A stretch of 64,000 nt of DNA from CAVTRI01 sp963737075 (GCA_963737075.1 CAVTRI010000002.1:2728001-2792000), one strand, 5' to 3'. Positions 17,908-26,595 are shown, counted from the first letter of the stretch. The notes: generated by a model not told the origin, from the sequence alone. Numbers and translations are program-made.

Positions 17908-18861
17908 CTAGAGGTCTGCCCATTGGGCATGGACAGTCCCTGGCGCGACGCGCTCGCCGCAGTGGTTACAGCGAACCGTGATCGTGAGCTCCCGCCCACA
18001 CCATCGGTGGCTGAACTGGAGCTGGTCGTTCACGCCGAGTGAGCGCATGGCCCATTGTCGGAGGGTCGCAGGGACGCGGTAGAGATCGAGACCTTTCTCG
18101 GTGAGGCGATATTCTCGCCGGTTTGTCGTTCCGACCGCGCCTGGGCGCTCGAGGATGCCCCGATGGCAGAGGCGGCGGAGGCGATCGGAGAGGATGTTCG
18201 GCGCAATTGCGAGACGCTGAACGAACGCGTCGAAGCGCCGGAGGCCGAAGAACGCCTCTTGGACGACCAGGACGCTCCACCTGTCGCCGATCCCTGACAC
18301 GCAACGAGCGATCGGGCATCTGTGGACACGCTCAAGCTGGTCGAGCCTTGGCAGGCGCGTGGTCGACTTCGAAGGCGCACGACGCAGGTCGGCCGTGGGC
18401 CGTTCAGCCAAGACCGATCGGGCGTTGACGGGGCCGCTGCACCACTCGCACACGGGCACCGTCGATAGCCGGGCTCCGCAGGGTTTGTGGGTGACGAGCA
18501 GCAGTTCACCGTCGGAGGGGCGGACCTCCCAGTTGCGTCCCCACTCGAGCATGCTCAGAAGCACATCGAGGTAGCCAGCAGCCCTCACGGTCGGCACATA
18601 TACGGCTCGTGCCTTCCCGTTACCTGGTTGGCGCGCTAACAGACCAGCGTCGACGAGCGAACCCAGCCTCGCCACCAAGGTGGCGCGGTTCACGCCCAGC
18701 GACTCGCGGAAGTCCACGAACCGTCGCGTCCCCAGCAGAATGGCTTCACGCAAGACCAGAATTGACCACGCGTCGCCAACCACAGCGCTGGCCACCTGCA
18801 CCGGCGTCGCACGGAGTCGCTCCTGGTGCCGCACGAGTTCTGATGCTACCGCCTGACCCAC
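17908..18861 (-). CDS. Tandem HxlR-type winged-helix regulator
   Basis: About 317 aa from the GTG at 18861 (an alternative GTG lies at 18834; the ATG at 18960 would overlap the divergent gene and is rejected). Two HxlR-like winged helices: the first around VVGDAWSILVLREAI, then RFVDFRESLGVNRATLVARL; the second around RCPIARCVSGIGDRWSVLVV, then RFDAFVQRLAIAPNILSDRL. Each is followed by a small C-terminal part with CxxC-like pairs (CEWCSG; CNHCGE) that may bind metal. It is divergent from the enoyl-CoA hydratase and separated by a palindrome, so it may regulate it. Confidence 0.8.
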   Translation of the reverse strand: MGQAVASELVRHQERLRATPVQVASAVVGDAWSILVLREAILLGTRRFVDFRESLGVNRATLVARLGSLVDAGLLARQPGNGKARAVYVPTVRAAGYLDVLLSMLEWGRNWEVRPSDGELLLVTHKPCGARLSTVPVCEWCSGPVNARSVLAERPTADLRRAPSKSTTRLPRLDQLERVHRCPIARCVSGIGDRWSVLVVQEAFFGLRRFDAFVQRLAIAPNILSDRLRRLCHRGILERPGAVGTTNRREYRLTEKGLDLYRVPATLRQWAMRSLGVNDQLQFSHRWCGRELTITVRCNHCGERVAPGTVHAQWADL

Positions 18862-18873
18862 GCCCCCGCCGAA

Positions 18874-18890
18874 TGCTACTTGCAGTAACA
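18874..18890. promoter_or_regulatory. Imperfect palindrome between HxlR regulator and hydratase
   Basis: TGCTACTTGCAGTAACA: arms TGctACT and AGTaaCA around TGC. It lies in the 80-bp divergent interval, 13 bp from the regulator's chosen start and 52 bp from the hydratase ATG. Its position suggests an operator for the HxlR-like protein; this is inference. Confidence 0.4.
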
Positions 18891-18941
18891 GACCAACCGT
18901 GGTACCGTCCTGCCTGTTAGCAACCTTCTGGAGGAGCACCC

Positions 18942-19744
18942 ATGAGCGAGCAGCAGTCACCGTCGGGCAAGCTCATCGTCACCAAGGACGGGCCCGTGAC
19001 CACGATCACCCTCAACCGCCCCGAGCGCCACAACGCCCTCGACCGGGAAGTTTCCGCCGAGCTAAACCAGGCGGTCAGGGAAGTGAACATCGACCGTGAC
19101 TGCCGGATCCTGGTGCTCACCGGCGCTGGCAACACCTTCTGCGCCGGTGACGACATCAAGGAGTTCAACGAATGGAAACCGGCCGACGGGCCCTGGCAAG
19201 TTCGCCAGTACCAGGAGACAGTCACCATCCTGGAGAACCTCGTCCCGGTGACGATCGCAGCGGTCGACGGTGTGTGCACCGGTGGCGGTCTCGAGCTGAC
19301 ACTGGCGTGCGACTTCGTCATCGCCACCCGACGGTCCCGCTGGGGCATGCCCGAGATCAACTGGGACATCACACCCGGCTGGGGCGGCACCGCCAAGCTC
19401 GCCAAGTTCGCCGGTCGGCGCAAAGCAAAGGAGTGGAACCTGCTTGGTGCCTTGTTCGGCGCCGAAAAGGCTGAACGCTACGACCTCGTGAACCGCTTGG
19501 TCGAGCCGGATCAGCTCCATGATGAAGTGTCGGCGCTGATCGACGTGCTGCTCGCCAAGAGCCCGATGACCTTGCAGTGCACGAAGTACTTCCTCGATAA
19601 CGGGGCCGATCTCGATCTGTCACACAGCATGGCCTTCGAGGGCGCGCCCCCCGCCAGCCGTTCGGCCAGGGGATCCGTGACTTCGTAACCAAAGACACAC
19701 GGGAGGAACGCCGCAAGCTCATTATGAATTTCTGGTACGACTGA
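18942..19744 (+). pseudogene. Enoyl-CoA hydratase/isomerase, C-terminal frameshift in a C run
   Basis: AGGAGG-type ribosome site (CTGGAGGAG) before the ATG. Crotonase fold: NRPERHNALDREVSAELNQ, oxyanion loop motifs GAGNTFCAGDDIKEF and DGVCTGGGLELTLACD, then RWGMPEINWDITPGWGGT. At the C6 run at about 19648 the frame slips and ends at 19688. The alternate frame gives the expected tail (FGQGIRDFVTKDTREERRKL, ending at 19744). The shift is near the end and in a homopolymer, so a sequencing slip is plausible and the gene may be functional. It hydrates 2-enoyl-CoA in acyl-CoA or aromatic-acid degradation; the exact substrate is unknown. Confidence 0.8.
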
Positions 19745-19784
19745 GCCGCGTACAAGCCTTCCGTCACGTGTCAAGAATCGACCA

Positions 19785-20275
19785 GAGACCGGGCCCATCT
19801 GTTCGCGGACGGCGGCGGCCGCGAGCTCGCCTGCGTGGCCATGTCCCGGGCTCGGGGGTCGACGCAGGTGTGAACCGTGGCCGACGCCCTGCCCCAAGCC
19901 GTCGACGACCTTCGCCGGGAGCGGTCCACTCAGCGCACCCCCACGTGGGCCATCGACACCGCTCTTCCCGATCTAGCCGCCCTGAACCTGAAGCTCCGAC
20001 CAGCAAGCCGACCTGACCACCCTCATCCGCGCCGAGAAGGCGGCCGCCGGCAACGCTGTCGCCGGTATTCAACTGCTCGACCGGGCTGCCACGCTCGGCC
20101 AAGCCGAACAAGCCCTTCAGGCAGTCCGGCAGGCCCGGGCGGCTCTCGAAAGCGGGAGCGGCATTTCGGCGGGCACCGAGGCCGGGCGGGCCGCCCGAGA
20201 CCTAGCCGAAGCCGAGCTGCAACGGGCAGCATCCCCAAAGAACAGGACGCGACTGCCCTCCGACGCGACGGTTCG
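19785..20275 (+). pseudogene. C-terminal remnant of a MobF/TrwC-type conjugative relaxase
   Basis: HLFADGGGRELACVAMSRAR resembles the last helicase motif of the relaxase/AAA domain in actinobacterial TrwC-like proteins. It is followed by an in-frame TGA and VADALPQAVDDLRRERSTQR, then TWAIDT. A frameshift near 20000 leads to an Ala-rich helical tail (GNAVAGIQLLDRAATLGQAE, then QAVRQARAALESGSG). There is no N-terminal relaxase part. This points to a lost conjugative element beside the left repeat at 20593. Confidence 0.55.
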
Positions 20276-20543
20276 GCGGGGGTACATAACGACGTCCCTC
20301 GGGGCATCTACGACTGCGCGCGAATGGACGTGAGGGCGCAGGTACGGGGTGACGTTGCACGCAGGAGTGGATGGCGGCGGCGTCGCCGGGACGCCGACGT
20401 TGAGTCGCACCCCTGCGACGAGACCTTGGAAAGCCAGAGGCCTTGGGAGGCACCGTTCCTCACGCTGCGTAACACCGGCGTTAGCCAGTCATGACCTCTG
20501 CTTCCGTTTCCTTGGGGTGTCATGAATGTGTCACGGCGCGATT

Positions 20544-20566
20544 GGAGCCCCTCGTTAGAGGGCTCC
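20544..20566. terminator. Hairpin beside the detached tmRNA 3' end
   Basis: GGAGCCC...GGGCTCC stem with a short loop. Relative to the 28-bp tmRNA fragment at 20593 it lies just downstream of the tmRNA 3' end, so it is probably the original tmRNA terminator displaced by the island. A related hairpin is at 26539-26560. Confidence 0.55.
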
Positions 20567-20592
20567 TACCAGCACTCTCACAATGTAATCAA

Positions 20593-20620
20593 CAGTGGAG
20601 GTGGCGGGAATCGAACCCGC
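20593..20620. repeat. Left copy of tmRNA 3'-end direct repeat (putative att site)
   Basis: Identical over 28 bp to 38670-38697, which is the 3' end (T-arm and acceptor stem) of the tmRNA gene, in the same orientation. Homology stops right after CCCGC. A detached copy of an RNA-gene 3' end is the usual mark of site-specific integration, so this is the probable distal attachment site of an island spanning 20.6-38.7 kb. Confidence 0.75.
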
Positions 20621-20809
20621 TCCGAGCCAATTCTCGGATCGCTACATCGTCTGCACCGTGTTCCAGATCGGGCATTGTGGCGTCCGTGGAGGAAGCGATG
20701 GCGGTCCTGAGAATCACCGAGGCCGACGTTTCGGTCGTGGGCGATCAGGTTCCCGAACTCTTCGAGAACGACGGCGGTCCCGTCTTGTCTTCAAAGGCGT
20801 CTCTGCTTC

Positions 20810-21697
20810 TCAGGCCTCGGGGATGTCGCGACCGAATGCGTCGAGGGTGATTGCGTCCGGGTCAGGGCCGCCGCGGCGGCCGGTGTCTAGTTTGTCGATC
20901 GCGCTCATGTCGTCGACTGAGAGCTCGAAGTCGAACACGTCGAGGTTCTCGGAGATGCGGCGCGGTCTGGTGGATTTGGGTATGACCGAGCGTCCGTGCT
21001 GGATACCCCAGCGCAGCATCACTTGGGCCGGGCTTTTCTGGTGGTTCTCGGCGATGGCTCCGATCACGGGGTCGTCGAGGGTGCTGCCGTGGCTGCCGTC
21101 TCGGTAGAAGGTGATGCCGCCGATCGGCGACCAGGCCTGGGTGACGATGCCGTGCTCGCCGTTGAAGTCCTGTACGGCGCGCTGCTGAAAGTAGGGGTGG
21201 CACTCGATCTGGTTGACGGCGGGCACGACCGTGGCTCGTTCGAGAAGCTTGGTGAGGTGCTCGACCATGAAGTTGCTGACCCCGATGGAGCGGACCTTGC
21301 CGTCGGCGAGCAGCGTCTCCAGGGCCCGGTAGGCTTCCAGGGTGCGGTCGAACGCCGAGGGCAGAGCTTGGTGCAGGATCAGCAGGTCGATCCGGTCGAC
21401 GCCGAGCTTGCGGGCGCTCTTGTCGAAGCCGTGGAGGGTCTGGGCGTAGCCGTAGTCGCTGATCCAGATCTTGGTTTCGAGGAACACCTCGGAGCGATCG
21501 AGCCTGGAGCTCCTTACCGCCTCGCCGACCTGGCGTTCGTTGTCGTAGGCCGCTGCGGTGTCGATGTGGCGGTATCCGGAGTCGAGCGCGGCGCTTACGG
21601 CGTCACGGGTGTCCTCCGGTGGCGTCTGGAACACCCCGAGACCAAGTGCGGGCATGTCGACGCCGGTGTTGAGGGTGATGGTTTCCATTTCATCCAC
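20810..21697 (-). CDS. Aldo/keto reductase
   Basis: 295 aa, full length for the family. The (beta/alpha)8 AKR signature is clear: MPALGLGVFQTPPEDTRDAV, catalytic Asp and Tyr in GYRHIDTAAAYDNE, Lys in LETKIWISD and His in LLILHQALPS. Later come IGVSNFMVEHL, VNQIECHPYFQQ, and the NADPH-binding GRSVIPKSTRPRRISENLDV. Cytosolic NADPH-dependent carbonyl reduction is expected; the substrate is unknown. AAAGGTGG precedes the start codons (ATG 21697, alternative ATG 21688). It is the first gene inside the putative island. Confidence 0.9.
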   Translation of the reverse strand: MDEMETITLNTGVDMPALGLGVFQTPPEDTRDAVSAALDSGYRHIDTAAAYDNERQVGEAVRSSRLDRSEVFLETKIWISDYGYAQTLHGFDKSARKLGVDRIDLLILHQALPSAFDRTLEAYRALETLLADGKVRSIGVSNFMVEHLTKLLERATVVPAVNQIECHPYFQQRAVQDFNGEHGIVTQAWSPIGGITFYRDGSHGSTLDDPVIGAIAENHQKSPAQVMLRWGIQHGRSVIPKSTRPRRISENLDVFDFELSVDDMSAIDKLDTGRRGGPDPDAITLDAFGRDIPEA

Positions 21698-22071
21698 CTT
21701 TCCAAAGGTCAGTGAAAGGTCCGTGGGTGAGAGCGGATGCGGCGGTCAGGGCTGGAAGCACGGCGGTCAGGGCCCAACGTATGCATGAGAAACATTCAGG
21801 TCAGGCAAATGGAGACAAAGCACACAGGCGAGATGTGCCACAGGCTTGCGATACTCCTACCCCCGCCTCCACCGGGCACTGAGATGAGCGTCCGGCGGGC
21901 CCGGCGGTCGGGAGGCGGCGGCAGTGGAGATAGGGACGGTCTCGGCCGGCTGATTGGCGCATGCCAGGGCTCCGCGTTGACGTCGAAGGGCAAGCATCTT
22001 CATGTCGTCCAATCGGTCCTCTGCGTCTGCAACGGATCCTGTCGTCTTGGGGCGTGGGCTGATGGAGGTTG
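21698..22071. other. Gap between aldo/keto reductase and SDR pseudogene
   Basis: About 370 bp with no convincing gene; open frames here lack family signal. It holds the promoter region of the aldo/keto reductase. Confidence 0.4.
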
Positions 22072-22805
22072 TCACTGTGGGGCGAGTGGGCCATAGAAGT
22101 AGGAGGCGGTGACTCCGCCGTCGATGAGGAAGTCGCTGCCGGTGATGAACCCGCCGTCGGGGCCATGAGGAGGGCGGCGAGGGTGGCGATCTCGTCGGGG
22201 GTGCCCGCGCGCCCGGCGGGGCTGAGTTCGAGCATGCGCCGGTAGCTTTCGCCGCGTGGACCGTCGAGTTCGTCTCGGGCGAGGGGGGTGATGACGATGC
22301 CGGGGCTGATGGTGTTGATCCGGGCGCCGCGCTGGGCCCAGCGGACGGATTCGGCCATGACTCGCAGTGAGTTGGCTCGCTTGGCCAGTTGGTAGGCGTG
22401 GAGGGTGTCGGTCACCTGGTCGGGTTGGAGCATGGGCAGTCGTAGCAGTTCGTCGGCCGGGGTGCTCGCGAGGGCGGCGTTGTGCTCGGGGCTGAGGGCG
22501 TCGAGGCGGTGCCCGGACTGGGAGGCGATGACGGCCCCGGCGCCGCCGTGGGCGATCACGTTTGCGAACTCTTCGAGAACGACGGCGGTGCCGTATAGGT
22601 CGACGGCCAGGATGGCCGCCGGCGGGGCCTGGCTGGGTGAGACACCGGCCGCATGAATGACGCCGGTGACGTCGCCGAGGGCCGCGGCCCGCTCGACAAG
22701 AGCGTGGACTGATTTGCGGGAGGACACGTCGGCGGTTGTTGTGGTCGTGTCGAATCCGGCGTCGCGCATCACCTCGGCGACGGCGTCGGCCTGGTGCGGT
22801 GAGGG
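22072..22805 (-). pseudogene. Short-chain dehydrogenase/reductase, N-terminally truncated and frameshifted
   Basis: The frame enters the protein at about the second Rossmann strand (DAVAEVMRDAGFDTTTTTAD) and shows GVIHAAGVSPSQA, VVIASQ-type strand (AVIASQSGHRLDAL), the catalytic Tyr-Lys in LHAYQLAKRANSLRV, and RINTISPGIVITPLA. Near 22165 it shifts. The other frame supplies GGFITGSDFLIDGGVTASYF and ends at 22072. The first strand with the GxxxGxG dinucleotide loop is missing because the divergent XRE gene starts there, so it is non-functional. Confidence 0.8.
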
Positions 22806-22846
22806 GTACTGGCAGGGCCTCCCTCCCGTTCCTGACCGCTCGTATC

Positions 22847-23737
22847 GTGAACGGCGTGGACCCGAGGAAGGACATCCGCGAGTTTCTGCCCTCGCGGCGA
22901 GCAAAGATCAGCCCCGAGCAGGCCGGCCTGCCCGCCTATGGCCGCACCCGCCGGGTGAAAGGTCTGCGCCGGGAAAAGGCGGCCCTGCTGGCCGGCATCA
23001 GCGTCGAGTACTACGCCCGCCTGGAGCGTGGCACCGCGGCGGGCGCGTCCGAGGTCGTGCTCGAAGGCATCGCCCGGGCGCTGCAGCTCGAGGAGGCCGA
23101 ACGTGCCCACCTCTTCCACCTGGTCCGGGCCGCTAACGCCACCTCGACCAGCGCCCGCCGGCGTCCCGCCCAGGAACGGGTGCGGCCCACGGTGCAACGG
23201 ATCCTCGATTCGATCACCGCCCCCGCCTACGTTCGTAACGGTCGACTCGACCTACTGGCCGCCAACCCGCTCGGGGCCGCCCTGTACTCGCCGGTGTTCG
23301 ACGACGCCACCGGAACGTCGAACATGGCGCGGTTCATCTTCTTGAACCCGCGGGCGAGCGAGTTCTTCGACAACCGGGACAGCATCGCCAGCGATGCCGT
23401 CGGCATCCTGCGCGCCCAGGCCGGACGAGACCCCTACGACAAGCGGCTCTCCGAGCTCATCGGCGAGCTGTCGACGCGCAGCGATGAGTTCCGCGTCCGC
23501 TGGGCCGCCCACAACGTCAAGTTCCACCGCACCGGCGCCAAGACCCTGCACCACCCGACCGTCGGCGACCTGACCCTCGACTACGACGCGCTCGAGCTGC
23601 CCGGCGACAACGGGCAGCGCATCCTCATTTACTGCGCTGAGCCCGCCAGCCGGTCCAAAGAAGCGCTCGACCTTCTGGCCCGCTGGGCGGCCACGCCCGC
23701 CGCGGCGGCAGCACACCACAACCCCGACTCGCGCTAA
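22847..23737 (+). CDS. XRE-family HTH regulator with MmyB-like ligand domain
   Basis: About 296 aa from GTG 22847 (GTG 22856 is equally possible). N-terminal HTH: IREFLPSRRAKISPEQAGLP, then VKGLRREKAALLAGISVEYY and ARLERG. The C-terminal MmyB/PF17765-type domain carries PAYVRNGRLDLLAANPLGAA, MARFIFLNPRASEFF and LTLDYDALELPGDNGQRILI. Such regulators are usually found next to an SDR gene that they control, and here an SDR remnant is divergent. The ligand is unknown. The cupin and LtrA genes follow in the same direction. Confidence 0.87.
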   Translation: MNGVDPRKDIREFLPSRRAKISPEQAGLPAYGRTRRVKGLRREKAALLAGISVEYYARLERGTAAGASEVVLEGIARALQLEEAERAHLFHLVRAANATSTSARRRPAQERVRPTVQRILDSITAPAYVRNGRLDLLAANPLGAALYSPVFDDATGTSNMARFIFLNPRASEFFDNRDSIASDAVGILRAQAGRDPYDKRLSELIGELSTRSDEFRVRWAAHNVKFHRTGAKTLHHPTVGDLTLDYDALELPGDNGQRILIYCAEPASRSKEALDLLARWAATPAAAAAHHNPDSR

Positions 23738-23761
23738 TTGGGCGACCACCCAGGAGGACCA

Positions 23762-24148
23762 GTGGGAATCCAACCGAAACCACCGACCATCAAAGGACCC
23801 GCCGAATGGTTCACCGGCGACGTGTGGATCGACCCGATCGTCCAACCCCACGGCGACTCGCAGCTCAACATCGGCGCGGTCCACTTCACGCCCGGCGCTC
23901 GCACCGCCTGGCACTCCCACGCCGGCGGCCAGACCCTGTACGTAACCGAAGGCCGAGGGCACGTCCAATCACGCGGCGAACAGGTCCTCGAACTGCGGCC
24001 CGGGGACGTCCACGTCACCGCCGACGGTCAACAACACTGGCACGGCGCAACACAGGACAACTTCAGGACCCACATCTCCATCACCCGCGGCCCCGCCACC
24101 TGGGGCAACCACGTCACCAACGCCGAATACCGAGGCGAGACGGACTAA
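23762..24148 (+). CDS. Cupin-domain protein
   Basis: 128 aa from GTG 23762, which has AGGAGG 5 nt upstream; this is preferred to 23738. Conserved cupin motif 1 (HFTPGARTAWHSHAGGQTLY, then VTEGRG) with two His and a Gln in place of the usual Glu, and motif 2 (LRPGDVHVTADGQQHWHG) with the His. Close to cupins often annotated beside carboxymuconolactone-decarboxylase-like or SDR genes. Located 24 bp after the XRE gene and 2 bp before ltrA, so an operon is likely. Confidence 0.85.
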   Translation: MGIQPKPPTIKGPAEWFTGDVWIDPIVQPHGDSQLNIGAVHFTPGARTAWHSHAGGQTLYVTEGRGHVQSRGEQVLELRPGDVHVTADGQQHWHGATQDNFRTHISITRGPATWGNHVTNAEYRGETD

Positions 24149-24150
24149 AC

Positions 24151-25449
24151 GTGCCCCAAGGGGAACCGGTCGAGCGAGGTGAGCGGGAAACCGTCGTCCC
24201 GCTCGAACTTTTCTTCGATCTCGTCTTCGTCTTCGCCTTCACCCAAGTCAGCACCCTGCTCAGCCGGGAACCAACCTGGGGCGGGATGCTGCGAGCCGGC
24301 CTGCTCCTCAGCATGCTGTGGTGGGCTTGGTCCGCCTACGCCTGGCTGACCAACACCCTCGACCCCGAAGAAGGCGGGGTGCGCATCGTCATGTTCGCCG
24401 CCATCGCCGCCATGCTCATCGCCTCAATCGCCGCGCCGCGCGCCTTCGGCCGCGACGCAACCATCTTCGCCATCGCATACCTGATCGTCCGCGCTCTGCA
24501 CCTCGTGCTCTACACCATCGCCGGACGCGGTGACCGCGAGCTCCGGCACGCCGTGCTGCGAATCCTGCCCGCGGTCTTCCTCAGCGGCGTGCTGCTTCTG
24601 ATCGCCAGCCCACTGCACGGCTCGGCGAAGCTCCTGTGCTGGGCAGCCGCCGCTGCGGTCGACTACCTCGGACCGCTCATCGGGCACATGCGCGGCTGGC
24701 GCCTCTCGCCCCGACACTTCGTCGAACGCTTCGGCCAGATCGTCCTGATCGCCCTGGGAGAGTCGGTCGTCGCCATCGGTGTCGGCGCCTCCGGCCTGAA
24801 ACTCGGTCCCGACCTCCTCACCGCCGCGCTTCTCGGCATTACCATCCTCGCCTGCTTGTGGTGGTCGTACTTCGACTGGGTCCTCTACGTCGCCCAGGCC
24901 CGCCTCGTAGCAGCCACCGGTGCCCGGCGCGCCGCGCTCGCCCGAGACGCCTACTCCTACCTCCACCTCCCCATGATCGGAGGCATCGTCCTCTTCGCGT
25001 TCGGGCTCAGGACCGCCCTACACAACACCACCAGCCCGCTCAAGCTCGTTCCCGCGTTCGGACTCCTCTGCGGTGTCGCGCTCTATCTCCTCGCCCACGT
25101 CGCGCTCCGATTGCGCATCAGCGGCGGACTCGGACGCGGACGACCAATCGCCGCCCTCGTACTCGTCCCACTGCTCCCAGCCGCGACACACCTACCCGCC
25201 GCAGGAGCGCTTGGCATCGTCGGCGCCGTCTGCGTCGCCCTCATCGCCTACGAAGTCCTGCGCTACCGGCAACAACGCGCCGCCATCCGGGCACGACGCG
25301 GATCCCTAAGCGCCGAGGACATCCCCGACCCCAGAGCACACGACGAGTCTCGGAACACCCCCACAGGCCACAGCAGCACTGATCGGCGAAGAACCGTCTG
25401 GATGCGATGGCCCCACCTCCCCACCTCGACCAACCCCGACGACACCTGA
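24151..25449 (+). CDS. LtrA-family (low temperature requirement A) membrane protein
   Basis: 432 aa with a GTG start directly after the cupin stop. LtrA signature ELFFDLVFVFAFTQVSTLL at the N-terminus, then about ten TM segments (for example GLLLSMLWWAWSAYAWLTNT, ILPAVFLSGVLLLIASPL) and the conserved HFVERFGQIVLIALGESVVA block. The C-terminus is charged and disordered. LtrA proteins are integral membrane proteins of uncertain function, named from a cold-sensitive Listeria mutant. Confidence 0.88.
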   Translation: MPQGEPVERGERETVVPLELFFDLVFVFAFTQVSTLLSREPTWGGMLRAGLLLSMLWWAWSAYAWLTNTLDPEEGGVRIVMFAAIAAMLIASIAAPRAFGRDATIFAIAYLIVRALHLVLYTIAGRGDRELRHAVLRILPAVFLSGVLLLIASPLHGSAKLLCWAAAAAVDYLGPLIGHMRGWRLSPRHFVERFGQIVLIALGESVVAIGVGASGLKLGPDLLTAALLGITILACLWWSYFDWVLYVAQARLVAATGARRAALARDAYSYLHLPMIGGIVLFAFGLRTALHNTTSPLKLVPAFGLLCGVALYLLAHVALRLRISGGLGRGRPIAALVLVPLLPAATHLPAAGALGIVGAVCVALIAYEVLRYRQQRAAIRARRGSLSAEDIPDPRAHDESRNTPTGHSSTDRRRTVWMRWPHLPTSTNPDDT

Positions 25450-25489
25450 CATGACGTCCGACACCCGGGGTTAGGCGCTGGGGGGTATC

Positions 25490-25807
25490 AACTGGCACCC
25501 GGTTGCTGCGATGCTTAGCGGTGCAGTGCTCGACCAACGTCGAGGTTTCGGTACTGAATGTCGAAGTGCCGTCCGTCGAGGTCGAACACGGCTCCGCCGT
25601 ACATGACCTAGCTCCACGGGAACGGCCGGTACACGGTCTCCGCCCAACCCAGCGCCTCGAACGGGGTGACGACTGTCGATGTCTCCGCGGTCGTAGACGG
25701 CGAAGTCCCAGTCTGTCGTCCCGGTGGTCTCCCCTGGCGCGCGAGCCGCCCAGAGCCACTGTCTCGGCGTTGGGCAACCGTAGGCACGCATCGATGACGG
25801 TCGGCAC
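25490..25807 (-). pseudogene. Nucleotidyltransferase (pol-beta superfamily), frameshifted
   Basis: Minus strand from 25807: MPTVIDACLRLPNAETVALG with GGSRARG (the GS...DxD nucleotidyltransferase loop). A frame change gives TTDWDFAVYDRGDIDS (metal-binding DWD). A further shift gives segments resembling FEALGWAETVYRPF, GGAVFDLDGRHFDIQYR and LDVVEHC. The pieces match small kanamycin-nucleotidyltransferase-like proteins but at least two shifts break them. Confidence 0.6.
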
Positions 25808-25840
25808 GAACTAGCTGTCACACTCGATTATGACGACAGA

Positions 25841-26122
25841 TCAGCGGGGGCGGTACACCTCTCGCCGGTGCTCGATGCGGACAACCACAACTTGGGCGGG
25901 CTCGTCGCGAATGCGGTACAGCACCCGGTAGGTGCCGCGACGTGCGGACCAGAGCCCGGCAAGCTCTGCACGCAATGGTCGTCCAACTCGCCGAGGTTCT
26001 TGCATTAATGCGGTGGTGAGAAATTCGATGACCGCGGCGGCGACGGTCTCTGGAAGCCGATCAGTCAGGGCCCGACTGGCAGGAGGCGTGAGGACGAGTT
26101 CGTAGCGTCCCTCTGCGCTCAC
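25841..26122 (-). CDS. RelE/ParE-type toxin
   Basis: 93 aa. RelE fold: LTPPASRALTDRLPETVAAA, VGRPLRAELAGLWSARRGTY then RVLYRIRDEPAQVVVVRIEH and REVYRP at the end. Arg and Tyr residues of the ribosome-dependent mRNA endonuclease are present in the WSARRGTYRVLYR and HRREVYR blocks. Overlaps the Phd antitoxin by 4 bp, antitoxin first. A close but broken relative is at 52810-53003. Confidence 0.88.
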   Translation of the reverse strand: MSAEGRYELVLTPPASRALTDRLPETVAAAVIEFLTTALMQEPRRVGRPLRAELAGLWSARRGTYRVLYRIRDEPAQVVVVRIEHRREVYRPR

Positions 26123-26391
26123 CGACGAAGCCGGCGGACCGCTTCCACTCCACGGACGACGTCGCCGCGGGCGTAGGCAGCATCGGCCTCCCGGATATCC
26201 GCGAGAGCCTCGGGGTCGCTCAGGACCGACAGGGTCTCTTCTAGCTCGGCGAGGTCCTCGGCGCTGACCAACACGGCGACATCGCGCCCGTTGCGAGTGA
26301 TGGTGACCCGCTCGTGGTGCTGCTCCACCCGGTCGACCAGCTCGGACAGGTGGTCCCGGACGGCTCGCAACGGCTCAGCGGTCATGGCCAC
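26119..26391 (-). CDS. Phd/YefM-type antitoxin
   Basis: 90 aa. LRAVRDHLSELVDRVEQHHE, then RVTITRNGRDVAVLVSAEDL, is the standard Phd/YefM DNA-binding domain. The C-terminal half (LADIREADAAYARGDVVRGV) is the toxin-wrapping tail. It is upstream of and overlaps relE and should repress its own promoter. Confidence 0.9.
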   Translation of the reverse strand: MAMTAEPLRAVRDHLSELVDRVEQHHERVTITRNGRDVAVLVSAEDLAELEETLSVLSDPEALADIREADAAYARGDVVRGVEAVRRLRR

Positions 26392-26500
26392 AATTGTGGC
26401 GCATCCGGAGGGCTATCTCAAGGACATCGCCGGTGGAGACCGATCACCACGTGCTGTTGCCGCAGGTGACCGGTAGTTGCCCGCGCTAACCATTGCTCGC

Positions 26501-26595
26501 GTGTCCTGGTGTGTCCTGAGTGTGTCCTGGCGCGAAAAGAGCCCCTCGGGAAAGGGGCTCTCATCAGCAGTTTCACTGTGTGTAACCCACAGTGG
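26501..26595. repeat. Second copy of the tmRNA-terminator flank (decayed att region)
   Basis: Three GTGTCCTG repeats, then GGCGCGAAAAGAGCCCCTC, a hairpin and CACAGTGG match the block 20509-20599 that lies next to the left att copy (GTGTCATGAATGTGTCACGG, hairpin, ACAGTGG). After CAGTGG the similarity to the tmRNA 3' end is lost. This suggests a further, damaged junction from tandem integration. Confidence 0.5.
26539..26560. terminator. Rho-independent-type hairpin
   Basis: GAGCCCCT...AGGGGCTC, 8-bp GC-rich stem with a 6-nt loop. It is related to the hairpin at 20544-20566, so probably another displaced copy of the tmRNA terminator. Confidence 0.55.

Noticed and set aside
20593..20640. A second tRNA or tmRNA gene
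   Set aside because: Only the T-arm and acceptor end are present; the sequence after CCCGC does not continue as tmRNA, so it is a detached fragment.
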